DNA of 64,000 nucleotides from contig CAVYUG010000012.1 of assembly GCA_963771655.1 (NCBI GenBank), forward strand, positions 1-64,000. The letters run 5' to 3'. The notes beneath the pieces are model-generated. The model was given only the letters and a program-made list of their open reading frames with translations. It did not search any database and had not been told where the DNA came from. This document shows, in pieces, positions 35,503 through 47,087 of this stretch (position 1 is its first letter; each line of letters opens with the position of its first letter). Both the position numbers and the translations under genes were made by a program. This DNA is from JAWVFM01 sp963771655. GTDB taxonomy: Bacteria; Actinomycetota; Thermoleophilia; Solirubrobacterales; 70-9.

Positions 35503-36593
35503 AGGGGTTCCCCTCTCTCGCTTTCACTCGTAACCGGCACCGCCTGCTCGGGGCGCCAGCCCACCTCCACCTCCTGCCCGCCCTGCTCGAGCGCCTCCTT
35601 CGAGGTCGTCTCGAGGTTCTGACGGACGACCAGAAGCTCGCCCCCTGCCTCCAAGTCGATGAGGTACCGCGTCGTCGCACCCGCGTACGCGACGTCGACG
35701 ATCCGGCCTCGCTCTGTGACGAGGCCGTCGCGGTCATCGCCGTCGGTCAGCAGTCGCACCTTCTCGGGCCGGATCGTGAACCGCCGCCCGTCGCGCTCGA
35801 GCACGTTCGAGGCGCCGACGAAGCCGCCGACGAACTGCGACGCAGGCCGCTCGTAGACCTCCTCGGGCGTCCCCACCTGCTCGATCCGGCCGGCGTTGAA
35901 GACCGCGATGCGGTTGCTCATCGTCAGGGCCTCGTCCTGGTCGTGCGTGACGTAGATGAAGGTGATGCCGACGTCGCCCTGGATCTCCTTGAGCTCGACC
36001 TGCATCTGCTCGCGGAGCTTGAGGTCCAGGGCGCCGAGCGGCTCGTCGAGAAGGAGGGCGCGGGGGCGATTCACGATCGCCCGGGCCAGCGCAACCCGTT
36101 GGCGCTGCCCGCCGGAGAGCTCCGCCGGCTTGCGATCGCCGTAGCCGGCCAGGCGGACCATCTCGAGCGACTCGTCGCGCCGCCGGCGGCGCTCCTCCTT
36201 CGCGACCTTGCCGATGCGCAGGCCGTACTCCACGTTGTCGGCCACCGACATGTGCGGGAAGAGGGCGTAGTCCTGGAAGACGGTGTTGACCTCACGGTCG
36301 TAGGGCGGCAGACCGGTCACGTCGGCTCCCCCGAGCTCGACCGTTCCCTCGTCGGGGTCCTCGAAGCCCGCGATCAGGCGCAGCGTCGTGGTCTTCCCCG
36401 AGCCGGACGGGCCGAGGAGCGTGAAGAACTCCCCGCGCGCGATCTCGAGGTCGACGCGGTCGACGGCCACGATGTCGCCGTAGGTCTTGCGCAGGCCGGC
36501 CAGGCGGATGTCGGAGGCGGCGTCCCGAGGCGCAGGGCCGCCGGCGGCTGGACCGCCGGCCCCCTCGACGCTGACCGCTGTGCTGGACTCCAC
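35499..36593 (-). CDS. Polyamine ABC transporter ATP-binding protein (PotA-like, second set)
   Basis: 364 residues. Walker A GPSGSGKTTTLRLIAG, Q-loop TVFQDYALFPHMSV, signature LSGGQRQRVALARAI, Walker B ALLLDEPLGALD, switch YVTHDQDEALTM, and a short C-terminal TOBE region (FTIRPEKVRLL). The start is GTG 36591-36593 with GGCGAGG just upstream. It heads the second operon in the order ATPase, binding protein, PotB, PotC. An inverted repeat 28 bp upstream (36621-36650) may be its operator. Confidence 0.91.
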   Translation of the reverse strand: MESSTAVSVEGAGGPAAGGPAPRDAASDIRLAGLRKTYGDIVAVDRVDLEIARGEFFTLLGPSGSGKTTTLRLIAGFEDPDEGTVELGGADVTGLPPYDREVNTVFQDYALFPHMSVADNVEYGLRIGKVAKEERRRRRDESLEMVRLAGYGDRKPAELSGGQRQRVALARAIVNRPRALLLDEPLGALDLKLREQMQVELKEIQGDVGITFIYVTHDQDEALTMSNRIAVFNAGRIEQVGTPEEVYERPASQFVGGFVGASNVLERDGRRFTIRPEKVRLLTDGDDRDGLVTERGRIVDVAYAGATTRYLIDLEAGGELLVVRQNLETTSKEALEQGGQEVEVGWRPEQAVPVTSESERGEPL

Positions 36594-36620
36594 CTCGCCG
36601 AACCGCCCGTTGCTCCTTGG

Positions 36621-36650
36621 GCGTTGTCCACGCTATCGAATCGACAACGC
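36621..36650. promoter_or_regulatory. Inverted repeat upstream of the second polyamine operon
   Basis: Perfect 8-bp arms GCGTTGTC (36621-36628) and GACAACGC (36643-36650) separated by 14 bp. The centre-to-centre distance of the arms is about two helical turns, typical of a dimeric repressor or activator site. It lies just upstream of the GTG start at 36593, where a promoter is expected. No regulator gene is adjacent. Confidence 0.45.
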
Positions 36651-36732
36651 ACGATCCGAGGCCGGACCGGCGCATCTTGCCGATCGGGACTGGACGATCC
36701 GGCGTACGGGCGCCGCCGAGCGGCCCCCGGTC

Positions 36733-37308
36733 CTACAGGGGGGCTTTGTGCCTGACGGTGAAAGCGCCCGGGTTCTCGTATCCGAAGCCCTTCGCCCAAC
36801 CCGGGCCCTGCCCGGGGGTGTCGGAGGTGTCGAACCGCAGCCCGGCGACAGTCATCCAGACGTGACCCGAGTTGGCGTAGACGGAGATCCACCGCCCCTT
36901 GCCGCGATCGGCCCAGCCCATGAAATCGGCGGCGTGCGGCCGGTCGACGAGCCGGGCGCCGTGGAGCGCATAGCTCACGGAGCCGGAGCAGTCGTAACAG
37001 CTCGAGTGGAAGCTGGCGTGGCCGCCGCCCCAGCAGTACGGGTGGCCCTTCGCGATGCGGTTGCCCGCGGCGATGACCTTCTTGACCGCTGCGGGCGCGC
37101 TCTTCGGCGCGACCGCGAAGCCGTTGACGATCTTGGCCTTGGCGCCCGCGACCGTGGGCGGCGGGGAGCCGCCGGTCCCGCTGCCGGTGCCCGTGCCGCC
37201 GCTGCCGGCGAGGACGGGCGTCGCGCCAAAGGCGAGCCCGGCCATGACGACGCCGAGGGCGGCGAGGCGCCCGGCTCGGCGAGGATGAATCTGGGTATGC
37301 GTGGTCAA
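36733..37308 (-). CDS. Secreted NlpC/P60-like cell-wall hydrolase
   Basis: 191 residues. A Sec signal peptide (about residues 12-34, ending ATPVLAGS) and a Gly/Ser/Pro linker precede an NlpC/P60-type domain. The nucleophilic Cys is in CYDCSGSVSYAL preceded by GHPYCWGGGHAS, and the His is in NSGHVWMTVAGL. These enzymes cleave peptidoglycan stem peptides. The start is TTG 37306-37308, with AAGGAGA 5 bp upstream at the 3-prime end of a c-di-AMP riboswitch. A second-messenger riboswitch in front of a cell-wall hydrolase is the known arrangement in actinobacteria. Confidence 0.88.
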   Translation of the reverse strand: MTTHTQIHPRRAGRLAALGVVMAGLAFGATPVLAGSGGTGTGSGTGGSPPPTVAGAKAKIVNGFAVAPKSAPAAVKKVIAAGNRIAKGHPYCWGGGHASFHSSCYDCSGSVSYALHGARLVDRPHAADFMGWADRGKGRWISVYANSGHVWMTVAGLRFDTSDTPGQGPGWAKGFGYENPGAFTVRHKAPL

Positions 37309-37310
37309 AC

Positions 37311-37447
37311 CGTCTCCTTCGTCGGCCTACGGGGTTAGCTGACGGGCTAGCGCTAAAGGAGTCGCGCCCCCACCCGAGGGTGGGCTCGCCCCAGTGATTC
37401 GGTTCCCCCGTTCCCCGCCTAGAGGTCTGGGCGGGGACTCGGCATTT
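37311..37447 (-). ncRNA. Cyclic di-AMP riboswitch (ydaO/yuaA class)
   Basis: On the minus strand the leader reads through the class hallmarks in order: ATGCCGAGTCCCCGCCC, then a GGGGAAC-GGGGGAACC segment, CTGGGGCGAG, a GC-rich hairpin (CCACCC/GGGTGG), then CCCGTCAGCTAACCCCGTAG, G-C-C-G and GAAGGAGA. The CAGCTAACC and GTAGGC blocks are the conserved ligand-binding core of ydaO RNAs. The element ends at the ribosome site of the NlpC/P60-like gene, so ligand binding could act on translation or termination. In known members c-di-AMP turns expression off. Confidence 0.9.
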
Positions 37448-37467
37448 CCGGTTACTGAAGTCGCGGC

Positions 37468-37496
37468 AGGGTAGCGGATCGCTCAGACAACCGCAA
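37468..37496 (-). promoter_or_regulatory. Promoter for the riboswitch-controlled hydrolase
   Basis: Minus strand -35 TTGCGG (37491-37496), 17-bp spacer, -10 TACCCT (37468-37473). The predicted transcription start near 37461 is about 14 nt before the first conserved riboswitch base. Confidence 0.55.
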
Positions 37497-37596
37497 GCAC
37501 CTACTAACAATCAGATGCGAGTTGTTACTAGGCGCTACGAGGGACGGATTTCAGCGAGGGGGCGGTTGAACAGGCGGTGCCGCACGTGCCCGGGCG

Positions 37597-37644
37597 TTCG
37601 TTGTGGGATTGAGGGGGCTATAGCGCCCAATAGGCCACAACGAA
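37597..37644. repeat. 48-bp palindrome family, copy 3 (solo)
   Basis: Arms TTCGTTGTG and CACAACGAA, centre GGGGGCTATAGCG. It is the same length as copies 1 and 2. Outer arms are also recognisable: CAGCGAGGGGGCG from 37552 and GCGCCCCCT near 37662-37670. Unlike the other two, no gene is bracketed. The 37497-37596 stretch before it holds nothing else that I can identify. Confidence 0.85.
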
Positions 37645-37712
37645 CGAACGTCGCGGCCGGGGCGCCCCCTAACCAGCCCCGCCGAGGCCGGCGCCCGCGC
37701 GAGCGCTTCGGC

Positions 37713-37828
37713 TACGCCGCCGCGGAGCTCGCCGCGCTCGCTACGCCGCGGCGGAGCTCGCCTTGCTCGCTACGCCGCCGCGGAGCTAGCCGCGCTCGCT
37801 ACGCCGCCGCGGAGCTCGCCGCGCTCGC
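37713..37828. repeat. Four tandem 29-bp repeats
   Basis: Four near-identical units begin at 37713, 37742, 37771 and 37800, each opening TACGCCGCCGCGGAGCTCGC and closing GCGCTCGC. The units are internally palindromic (CCGCGG, GAGCTC). The last unit encodes the Ala/Ser-rich C-terminus of the GST-like protein, and its stop TAG is in the third unit. As 29 is not a multiple of three, copy-number change would alter that C-terminus. Confidence 0.88.
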
Positions 37829-38110
37829 CGGATGCGCCTTCGCCCACTCGACGATGCGCTGGGAGTCCTGGATCACCTCGCCGTCGTCGGTGACGAGGAC
37901 CGGCACCGCGGGCTGGCCGGTGAGCCTCTCGACCTCCTTGCGGCCCTCCGTCATGACGTGCGCGAACTTCGGGCCGATGCCGAGGCCGCGCACCTTGATG
38001 ACCTCGGGGTCGTACCCGGCCTCGGTGACCGCCTTGTAGGCGTTGTGGCACGGGTGGCCGCGAGGCGGTCGGATGGTCTGGATGGTGGTCCAGCAGATGT
38101 AGAGCTTCAT
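37799..38110 (-). CDS. Glutathione S-transferase N-terminal/glutaredoxin-like protein
   Basis: 103 residues. Thioredoxin-like fold: strand MKLYICW, HPCHNAYKAVTEAGYDPE with a possible redox Cys at 21, cis-Pro loop in PAVPVLVTDDGEV, and the helix SQRIVEWAKAHP. It is a single N-terminal GST domain without the C-terminal helical domain, as in many short actinobacterial homologues. Because actinobacteria usually use mycothiol, glutathione may not be the true partner. The last residues (ASAASSAAA) are read from a tandem-repeat array, so the C-terminus may be variable. Divergent from the SDR gene. Confidence 0.85.
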   Translation of the reverse strand: MKLYICWTTIQTIRPPRGHPCHNAYKAVTEAGYDPEVIKVRGLGIGPKFAHVMTEGRKEVERLTGQPAVPVLVTDDGEVIQDSQRIVEWAKAHPASAASSAAA

Positions 38111-38160
38111 CGCCCACCAACCCTACAGGCGTGAGGCTTGCCCCTGGTAGCTTCCAAGGA

Positions 38161-38961
38161 GTGAAGCTCGACGGCAAGACGGCCCTTCTCACCGGCGCGA
38201 CCGGGGGGCTCGGCCGAGCTATCGCCAAGGCCCTTGCCGAGCGCGGTGCGACCGTCGTCGTCAGCTCGCGGAAGGCCGACGAGCTGGTCGACCTCGCCGC
38301 GACGCTGCCGGGTGAGGGACACCGGCCGATCGTCGCCGACCTGGCGCTCGAGGGCGCGGCGGAGCGGCTGGTGGGGGAGGCGGGCCAGGTCGACGTCCTC
38401 GTCGCCAACGCCGGCCTACCGGGCACCGGGAAGCTGGAGAGCTTCTCCGACGAGCAGATCGCGCGCGCAGTGCGCGTCAACCTCGAGGCGCCGATCCGGA
38501 TCGCGCGCGAGCTCGTGCCGGTCCTCGAGGAGCGCGGCGAGGGGCATCTGGTGTTCATCGCCTCCCTGGCCGGCAAGGCGCCGACGCCCCGCAGCTCGAT
38601 CTACAACGCGACGAAGTTCGGCCTTCGGGGCTTCGCGCTTGGCTTGCGAACCGACCTCTCGGGTACGGGTGTAGGCGTGTCGATCGTTTCGCCAGGGTTC
38701 GTCCGTGAGGCTGGAATGTTCGCCGACTCGGGCGCCAAGCCACCGGCGCCGATGGGCACGACGACCCCAGCGAAGGTCGCCGCTGCGGTGGTGAAGGCGG
38801 TCGAGCACGACAAGCACGAGATCGCCGTCGCGCCGCTGCGGGACCGGGCTCTTTCGCACGTTGGGCTCGCGGCACCGGGCATCGCGGTGCGGACCACCAG
38901 CGGCAAGGCCGGTCGCAAGGCGGGGGACGCAGTGGCGGCGGGCAACTCCTACAAGAACTAG
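38161..38961 (+). CDS. SDR family NAD(P)-dependent oxidoreductase
   Basis: 266 residues from GTG 38161 (VKLDGKTALLTGATGGLG). Cofactor loop TGATGGLG at about residues 10-17, VVSSRKAD with a basic residue favouring NADP, NAG motif VLVANAGLPG, catalytic Ser in VFIASLAG and YxxxK in SSIYNATKFGL. A TAGCTT box at 38148-38153 lies 7 bp before the start, so the transcript is probably leaderless; GTG 38131 is an alternative start. Substrate unknown. It is followed 3 bp later by aconitase but has no evident functional link to it. Confidence 0.88.
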   Translation: MKLDGKTALLTGATGGLGRAIAKALAERGATVVVSSRKADELVDLAATLPGEGHRPIVADLALEGAAERLVGEAGQVDVLVANAGLPGTGKLESFSDEQIARAVRVNLEAPIRIARELVPVLEERGEGHLVFIASLAGKAPTPRSSIYNATKFGLRGFALGLRTDLSGTGVGVSIVSPGFVREAGMFADSGAKPPAPMGTTTPAKVAAAVVKAVEHDKHEIAVAPLRDRALSHVGLAAPGIAVRTTSGKAGRKAGDAVAAGNSYKN

Positions 38962-38964
38962 CCG

Positions 38965-41763
<2,799 letters not shown>

Positions 41764-41793
41764 GCGCCGGCCGAACGTCGGGGGGCACCCGGG

Positions 41794-41928
41794 TTGACAC
41801 GAGGGGCCCCGATAGGCAAGAATGGTGGACAGCCCACCAGGGAGGCCGTAAGTAAGAGGGTGACTTGATAAAGCTCGTCCCCGGTTAGTCCCGCCTCCGG
41901 GGACGACCGCGTCGGCATCCCTCCCTGG
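41794..41928. other. Structured intergenic region downstream of acnA, possible non-coding RNA or leader
   Basis: TTGACA at 41794-41799 with a weak -10 (AAGAAT) 18 bp on could start transcription. Downstream come three perfect stems: TGGTGG/CCACCA (41823-41839), CCAGGGAGG/CCTCCCTGG (41837-41845 with 41920-41928), and nested inside the latter CGTCCCCGG/CCGGGGACG (41876-41884 with 41897-41905). The enclosed segment AAGTAAGAGGGTGACTTGAT is unusually A-rich for this genome. I cannot match it to a known riboswitch class. No convincing ORF covers 41764-42012. Confidence 0.5.
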
Positions 41929-42012
41929 CTACCGACGCGCAGGCGTGGGTGCGGGCCGCGTGGATCCCCTGCCTCCCGCGGCCCCGCCCCGCCATTCCCG
42001 CGATTAAGCTCC

Positions 42013-42751
42013 GTGAATCTTCGACCACGTCGGCACCCGCGCCTCCGACCGCGTGGCCTCGGAGTCCTTCTACCGGCGCGTGCTCGGGACGCTCGGGATC
42101 GAGCCGACCCACGCCGGCGATGACTTCGTCGAGTGGGACGACTTCGCGACCGGGCAGGCGGACGCGAAGTCACCGCCGACGCGGAATCTCCACGTGGCGT
42201 TCTGCGCCGGCTCGCGGGCGGACGTGGACCGGTTCTGGCAGGTGGGGAGGGAGGCGGGCTACGCGGACGACGGCCCGCCCGGCGAGCGGCCGCGGTACAG
42301 GCCGGACTACTACGGGGCGTTTCTCCTCGACCCCGACGGCAACAGCGTCGAGGCCGTCCACCACGGGGACAGTCGGCGGGGCGGTCACATCGACCACCTC
42401 TGGATCGGGGTCCGCGACCTCGATGCCGCCGCGGCCTTCTACTCCACCGTCGCCCCGCACACGGGCCTCCGGGAGGGGCGGCGGTGGGACGAGGGCCGGC
42501 AGTTCCGCGGGGCCTGGGCGACCTTCTCGCTGGTGGCCGACGGAAGGCCGCCGACCGAGGGCCTGCACATCGCGTTCCCGGCGCCGGACCGCCAGACGGT
42601 CCACGAGTTCCACCGCGCGGCCACCGACGCCGGCTACCGCGACAACGGCGGGCCCGGGGAGCGTCCGATCTACCACCCCGGCTACTACGCGGCGTACGTG
42701 CTGGATCCCGACGGGACGAACGTCGAGTCCGTCCTTCACGACCGGCGGTAG
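42013..42751 (+). CDS. VOC family protein with two glyoxalase-like modules
   Basis: About 245 residues. The first module (FDHVGTRASDRVASESFYRR to LLDPDGNSVEAVHH) and the second (HIDHLWIGVRDLDAAAAFYS to VLDPDGTNVESVLH) are paired VOC half-sites with the DPDGxxxE strand that carries a metal or substrate ligand. At the start, GTG 42013 is followed by one extra A before ATC TTC GAC, so a one-base insertion probably separates the true start from the frame; GTG 42053 would be a truncated alternative. Possible roles are dioxygenase, lactoylglutathione lyase-like or resistance protein; not decidable here. Its 3-prime end overlaps the convergent gene by 16 bp. Confidence 0.8.
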
Positions 42752-43077
42752 GAGGGGCGCTTGCGCTCCGTCCACTCGATCGCGATCACGGTTCCCAGCG
42801 GCCCGACCGGGGTGAGGCTGGCGGCGAGCACGACGTAGGGGGCCTGATGGCGGAAGCAGGCCGTCGCGATGAGCCCGAGCAGCGCCAGGTAGCCGACGCC
42901 GTGCGCGGTCCCGAAGATGAACGTCTCGGTCGGGAAGCCGGGGGCGAGCCAGAAGAAGCAGAGGGCGGCGAAGACTGCCAGCTCGATCCAGCTCGCCACC
43001 TTGACCCAGCGCCAGAGCGGCCCGGGCGCGGGCTCACGCAGCGTCTCGGTCGCCGGCGCGTCTACGACGTCGTCCAA
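42736..43077 (-). CDS. DUF3817-like small membrane protein
   Basis: 113 residues. Three hydrophobic segments (about 30-50, 58-76 and 80-100) with WIELAVFAALCFFWLAPG, then GTAHGVGYLALLGLI, resemble DUF3817 integral membrane proteins. It starts at TTG 43075-43077, only 3 bp after the kgd stop, so it is the last gene of the kgd transcript. The basic C-terminus is probably cytoplasmic. Function unknown. The DUF3817 assignment is from motif resemblance and is tentative. Confidence 0.72.
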   Translation of the reverse strand: MDDVVDAPATETLREPAPGPLWRWVKVASWIELAVFAALCFFWLAPGFPTETFIFGTAHGVGYLALLGLIATACFRHQAPYVVLAASLTPVGPLGTVIAIEWTERKRPSYRRS

Positions 43078-43080
43078 GCG

Positions 43081-46000
43081 CTACGCGCTCAGCGCCGTCA
43101 GCACGATCCGCTCCTGCTCCAGGCGGTGGGCCGCGGGGTAGCCCTCCGACGACGCCGCGCGCGGTGGGCGGCCCACGTAGCGGAAGTCGACGCCCTCGGG
43201 CACGAGCTCGGGGATGCGGCGGAACATGACGCTCCAGGCACCCATGTTCTTCGGCTCCTCCTGGACCCAGAGGATCTCCTTGACGTTCGGGTAGCTCGCG
43301 AGCAGGCTGACGATCTGGTCGCGGGCAAAGGGATAGAGGAGCTCGACCCGCGCGATCGCGACCGACGTGGCGTCGGCGCGCCGCTCGTGGCTCGCCATGT
43401 CGTAGTAGATCTTGCCGCAGCAGAGGATGAGGCGCGTGACGTCGCCGCGAAGCGCATCCTCCATCGTCGGGTCGTCGAGGACCCACTCGAACTTGCCCTC
43501 GGTCAGGTCGGAGAGCTTCGAAGCGGCCGCCGGGAGGCGCAGGAGCCCCTTCGGGGTGAACACCACCAGCGGCCGAGCCTTGGCGATCCGCGCCTGGCGG
43601 CGGAGGAGGTGGAAGTACTGGCTCGCGGTCGTCGGGTTCGCGACGCGGATGTTGCCCTCCGAGGCGAGTTGGATGAACCGCTCGATGCGGGCGCTCGAGT
43701 GCTCGGGGCCTGAGCCCTCGTAGCCGTGGGGCAGGAGCAGCGTCAGCCGGGTCGTCTGGCCCCACTTCGCCTCGCCGGAGACGATGAAGCTGTCGATGAT
43801 CACCTGGGCGGCGTTCCCGAAGTCGCCGAACTGGGCCTCCCAGAGCACGAGGCTCTCGGGCGAGGCGGCCGAGTAGCCGTACTCGAAGCCGAGGCAGGCG
43901 ATCTCCGACAGCGGGCTGTTGTGGATCTCGAACGGGGCGAGCGAGCCGGAGAGGTTCTGGATCGGCACGTACTTGAGGCCCGTCTTCTCGTCGCGCAGCA
44001 CGAGGTGGCGGTGCGAGAACGTCCCGCGCTCGGTGTCCTGGCCCGTGATGCGGATGTGCGTTCCCTCCGTGAGCAGCGAGGCGAACGCCAGCGCCTCCGC
44101 GTGCCCGTACTCGATCGGGCCGTCCTCGAGGATTTCGATGCGACGCATCAGCGGCTTGCGCAGCTTGCGGTGGATCGTGAAGCTCTCGGGGACGTTCAGG
44201 AGCTCCTCGTTCAGGCCCCGCAGGCGCTTCTCGGACACGGCGGTCTCGACCTCGGGGCTCTTGGTCCGGTCGAGCTCGCCGGTCTGCATCGCGGTCGAGC
44301 TCGGGTCCTCGTACTCGCCCGCGTCCATCTTGCGCCGAAGCTCCTTGTGGACCTCCGAAAGCTGCGACCGGCGCTCGGCCCCCTCGGTTTCGACGTCGTC
44401 GGGGGTGACCACGCCCTCCTTGACGAGCTGGCCGGCGTAGATCTCCGACACCGGCGGATGCGCCTTGATCTGCGTCGCCATCAGCGGCTGCGTGTAGGCG
44501 GGCTCGTCGGTCTCGTTGTGGCCGTAGCGCCGGTACCCGATGAGGTCGATCACGAAGTCGCGGCCCCAGCGCTCACGGTAGGCCATCGCGAGGCGCACCG
44601 CCGCGACGCACGCCTCGACGTCGTCGGCGTTCACGTGAACGATCGGGACGTTGAACCCCTTGGCGAGGTCGCTGGCGTAGGGGGTGGAGCGGGCGTCCTG
44701 CGGGTCGGTGGTGAAGCCCACCTGGTTGTCGGTGATGATGTGGATGGTGCCGCCGGTCGAGTAGCCCTCGAGGGCCTGGAGATTGAGCGTCTCGGACACG
44801 ACGCCCTGGCCCGGGAACGCGGCGTCGCCGTGGAGGAGGAGCGGCACGGCCACCCTCGACTCATGCTGAAGCCGCGGCCCGGAGTGCTGGGTCTGCGCCG
44901 AGCGGGCGCCGCCGGTGACCACCGGGTCGACGAACTCGAGGTGTGACGGGTTCGGGTAGAGGCGGACCTTGACCTGCTCGTCGTCGGCGGTGGTCGCCAT
45001 GCCCTCGGCTCCGTAGTGGTACTTGACGTCGCCCGTGCCGGAGTGCGGGATCGCGGCGATCGCCTTCACCGCCTCGAGCGCCTTCGCGCCCTCGAATTCG
45101 GCGAGGATCGACTCGACCGACCGCCCGAGGTTGTGGGCGAGGACCGCGAGGCGCCCGCGGTGGGCCATCCCGAGCACGACCTCCTCGGCGCCCTCCCGGG
45201 TGGCGAGCGTGACGAGCTCGTCGATCATCGGCACGACCGCGTCGAGCCCCTCGATCGAGAACACCTTCTGGCCGAGGTACGCCTTCTGCACGAAGCGCTC
45301 GAACTGGAAGACCTCGATCAGGCGGTGAAGAAGCGCGCGCTTCTCCGTGTCCTTGAGCGGCGTGCGGTGGGCGCCCGTCTCGATCATCTCCCGCAGCCAC
45401 ACCCGCTGCTGGTGCGAGGCGAGGTGCTCGATCTGGTAGGCGATCGTCCCGCAGTACGCCTCGCGCATCCGCGGCAGGACCTCGAGCAGCGTCTCGCCCT
45501 CCACCCCGATCCGCAGGATCGACGCGGGGATCTTCGACATCAGCTCCGGAGTCAGGTTGAGGTTCTCCGGCTCGATCGCCGGATCGCCCTTCGGCTCGCC
45601 GCCGAGCGGGTTGAGGCGCGCGGCGAGGTGTCCGTGCGTGCGGTAGGCCTTGAGCAGGGAGGTGGCGGCCTGCACCGCCTGGAGGAGCTCGGTGTCGGGC
45701 GGAGCGGTCGTGCCCATGGCGGGCGTGGACGGGGCGGCGGGCATCGGCGGCGCCGACGCCGATGCCGGATAGGCGGACGCGACCACGCTCGCCGAAAGCC
45801 CGAGGTCGCTCGCAACGCCCTCGTAGAAGTCGTCCTCACCCTGCAGGAGCTGATCGATCCGGCGCAGGAACGATCCCGACTCGGCGCCCTGGATCACGCG
45901 GTGGTCGTAGGTGGAGGTCATCGTCATGACCTTTGAGATGCCGAGCGCCTTGATCCGCTCGGGGGCGGCGTGCGCCCACTCGACCGGATAGGCGAGCGAG

Positions 46001-47068
46001 CCGCAGGCGATGATCGTCCCCTGGCCGCTCATCAGGCGCGGCACCGAGGCGACGGTCCCGAGGCCACCCGGGTTCGTGAGGCTGATCGTCGTGCCCTTGA
46101 AGTCGTCGGCTGTGAGCTTGTTCTCCCGCGTCTTGGTGATCAGGTCCTCGTAGTAGCTGTGGAACCCCGCGAAGTCGAGCCCGTCGGCGCCCTTGATGCA
46201 CGGCACCATCAGGCTGCGCCCGCCCTTGCGCTCGACGTCGACGGCGATCCCGAGGTTCACCGCCTCCGGGTCGATCGCGAACGGCTTGCCGTCGCGAGCG
46301 TCGAACGACCGGCCCATCACCGGCCACTCCTCCGCCGCCTCCACGATCGCCCAGGCGATGAGGTGCGTGAAGGAGATCTTCATCCCCCGATCCGAGAGGA
46401 CCCCGTTGAGCGCCTTCCGCTTGGCGTCGAGGGTGTCGACCGGCACCGTCCTGAACGAGGTCGCGGTCGGGATCTCGCGGCTCTGGTTCATCGCCTCGGC
46501 GAGCATCGCCGCCGGACCCCGCAGGGGCTTGGCCTCGCCCGCCGCAGCCGGTCGCGGCCGAGGCCCCGTCCTTGCCGTCGGCCGCCGCGAGCACGTCGGC
46601 CTTGGTGACCTTGCCGCCCGGGCCCGAGCCCTGCACGCCGCCGAGCTCGACCCCGTTCTTACCCGCCGCGCGGCGGGCCACGGGCGTGGCGCGCGCCGCG
46701 CCGTTGCCCCCGCCGTCCTCCGCCGAACGTCCCTCGGTACCCGCCATAGCCCCCGTTGCGGGACGTTCGCCGTCGTCGGCGGTGGAGGGCGCGGCGCCGG
46801 CGCTCATCTCGGCGAGGGCCTGGCCCACCTTCACGATGTCGTCAGGCTCGACGAGGAGCTTCGTAACGGTCCCGTTCGTCGGCGCCGGCACCTCGGCGTC
46901 GACCTTGTCGGTCGAGACCTCGATGACCGTCTGCCCCTCCTCGACGGAGTCGCCCTCGTTGACGTGCCACTCGAGAACGGTGCCCTCGGTGACCGATTCG
47001 CCCATCTCCGGCATGACGACCTGAACGGTCTCTCCCGTCGGAGCCTCAGCCGACTCCGCCTTGGGCAC
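43081..47068 (-). CDS. kgd: Kgd-type 2-oxoglutarate dehydrogenase: lipoyl, E3-binding, E2 and E1 domains (frameshifted)
   Basis: About 1330 residues across one frameshift. Order from the N-terminus (47068): a lipoyl domain with the Lys in STDKVDAE; a linker; a peripheral subunit-binding domain (ATPVARRAAGKNGVEL, GSGPGGKVTKADVL); an E2 acyltransferase domain (YDHRVIQGAESGSF, with Gln replacing the usual Asp of HxxxDG); and an E1 thiamine-diphosphate domain (GMAHRGRLAVLAHNLGRS, GDAAFPGQG, RYGHNETDEP). It makes succinyl-CoA from 2-oxoglutarate. The frame shifts near 46553, where dropping one A restores AAPAAAGEAKPLRG. Mycobacterial Kgd lacks the lipoyl and E3-binding parts. GTG 47068 is only a nominal start; the preceding lipoyl ORF probably belongs to the same protein. 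Confidence 0.9.
46725..46768. repeat. 44-bp dispersed palindrome, copy B, inside kgd
   Basis: Arms GAACGTCCC and GGGACGTTC with CCATAGCCCCC in the centre; identical in length to copies A (12127) and C (52811). It falls in the flexible linker between the lipoyl and E3-binding domains of kgd and is read in frame as ERPATGAMAGTEGRS. The linker tolerates it because no conserved residue is disturbed. Confidence 0.88.
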
Positions 47069-47087
47069 CGCCTCCTCGCTGACCTCG

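Noticed and set aside
37713..37828. Four 29-bp units as a small CRISPR array
   Set aside because: The units are directly adjacent with no spacers between them and there are no cas genes.
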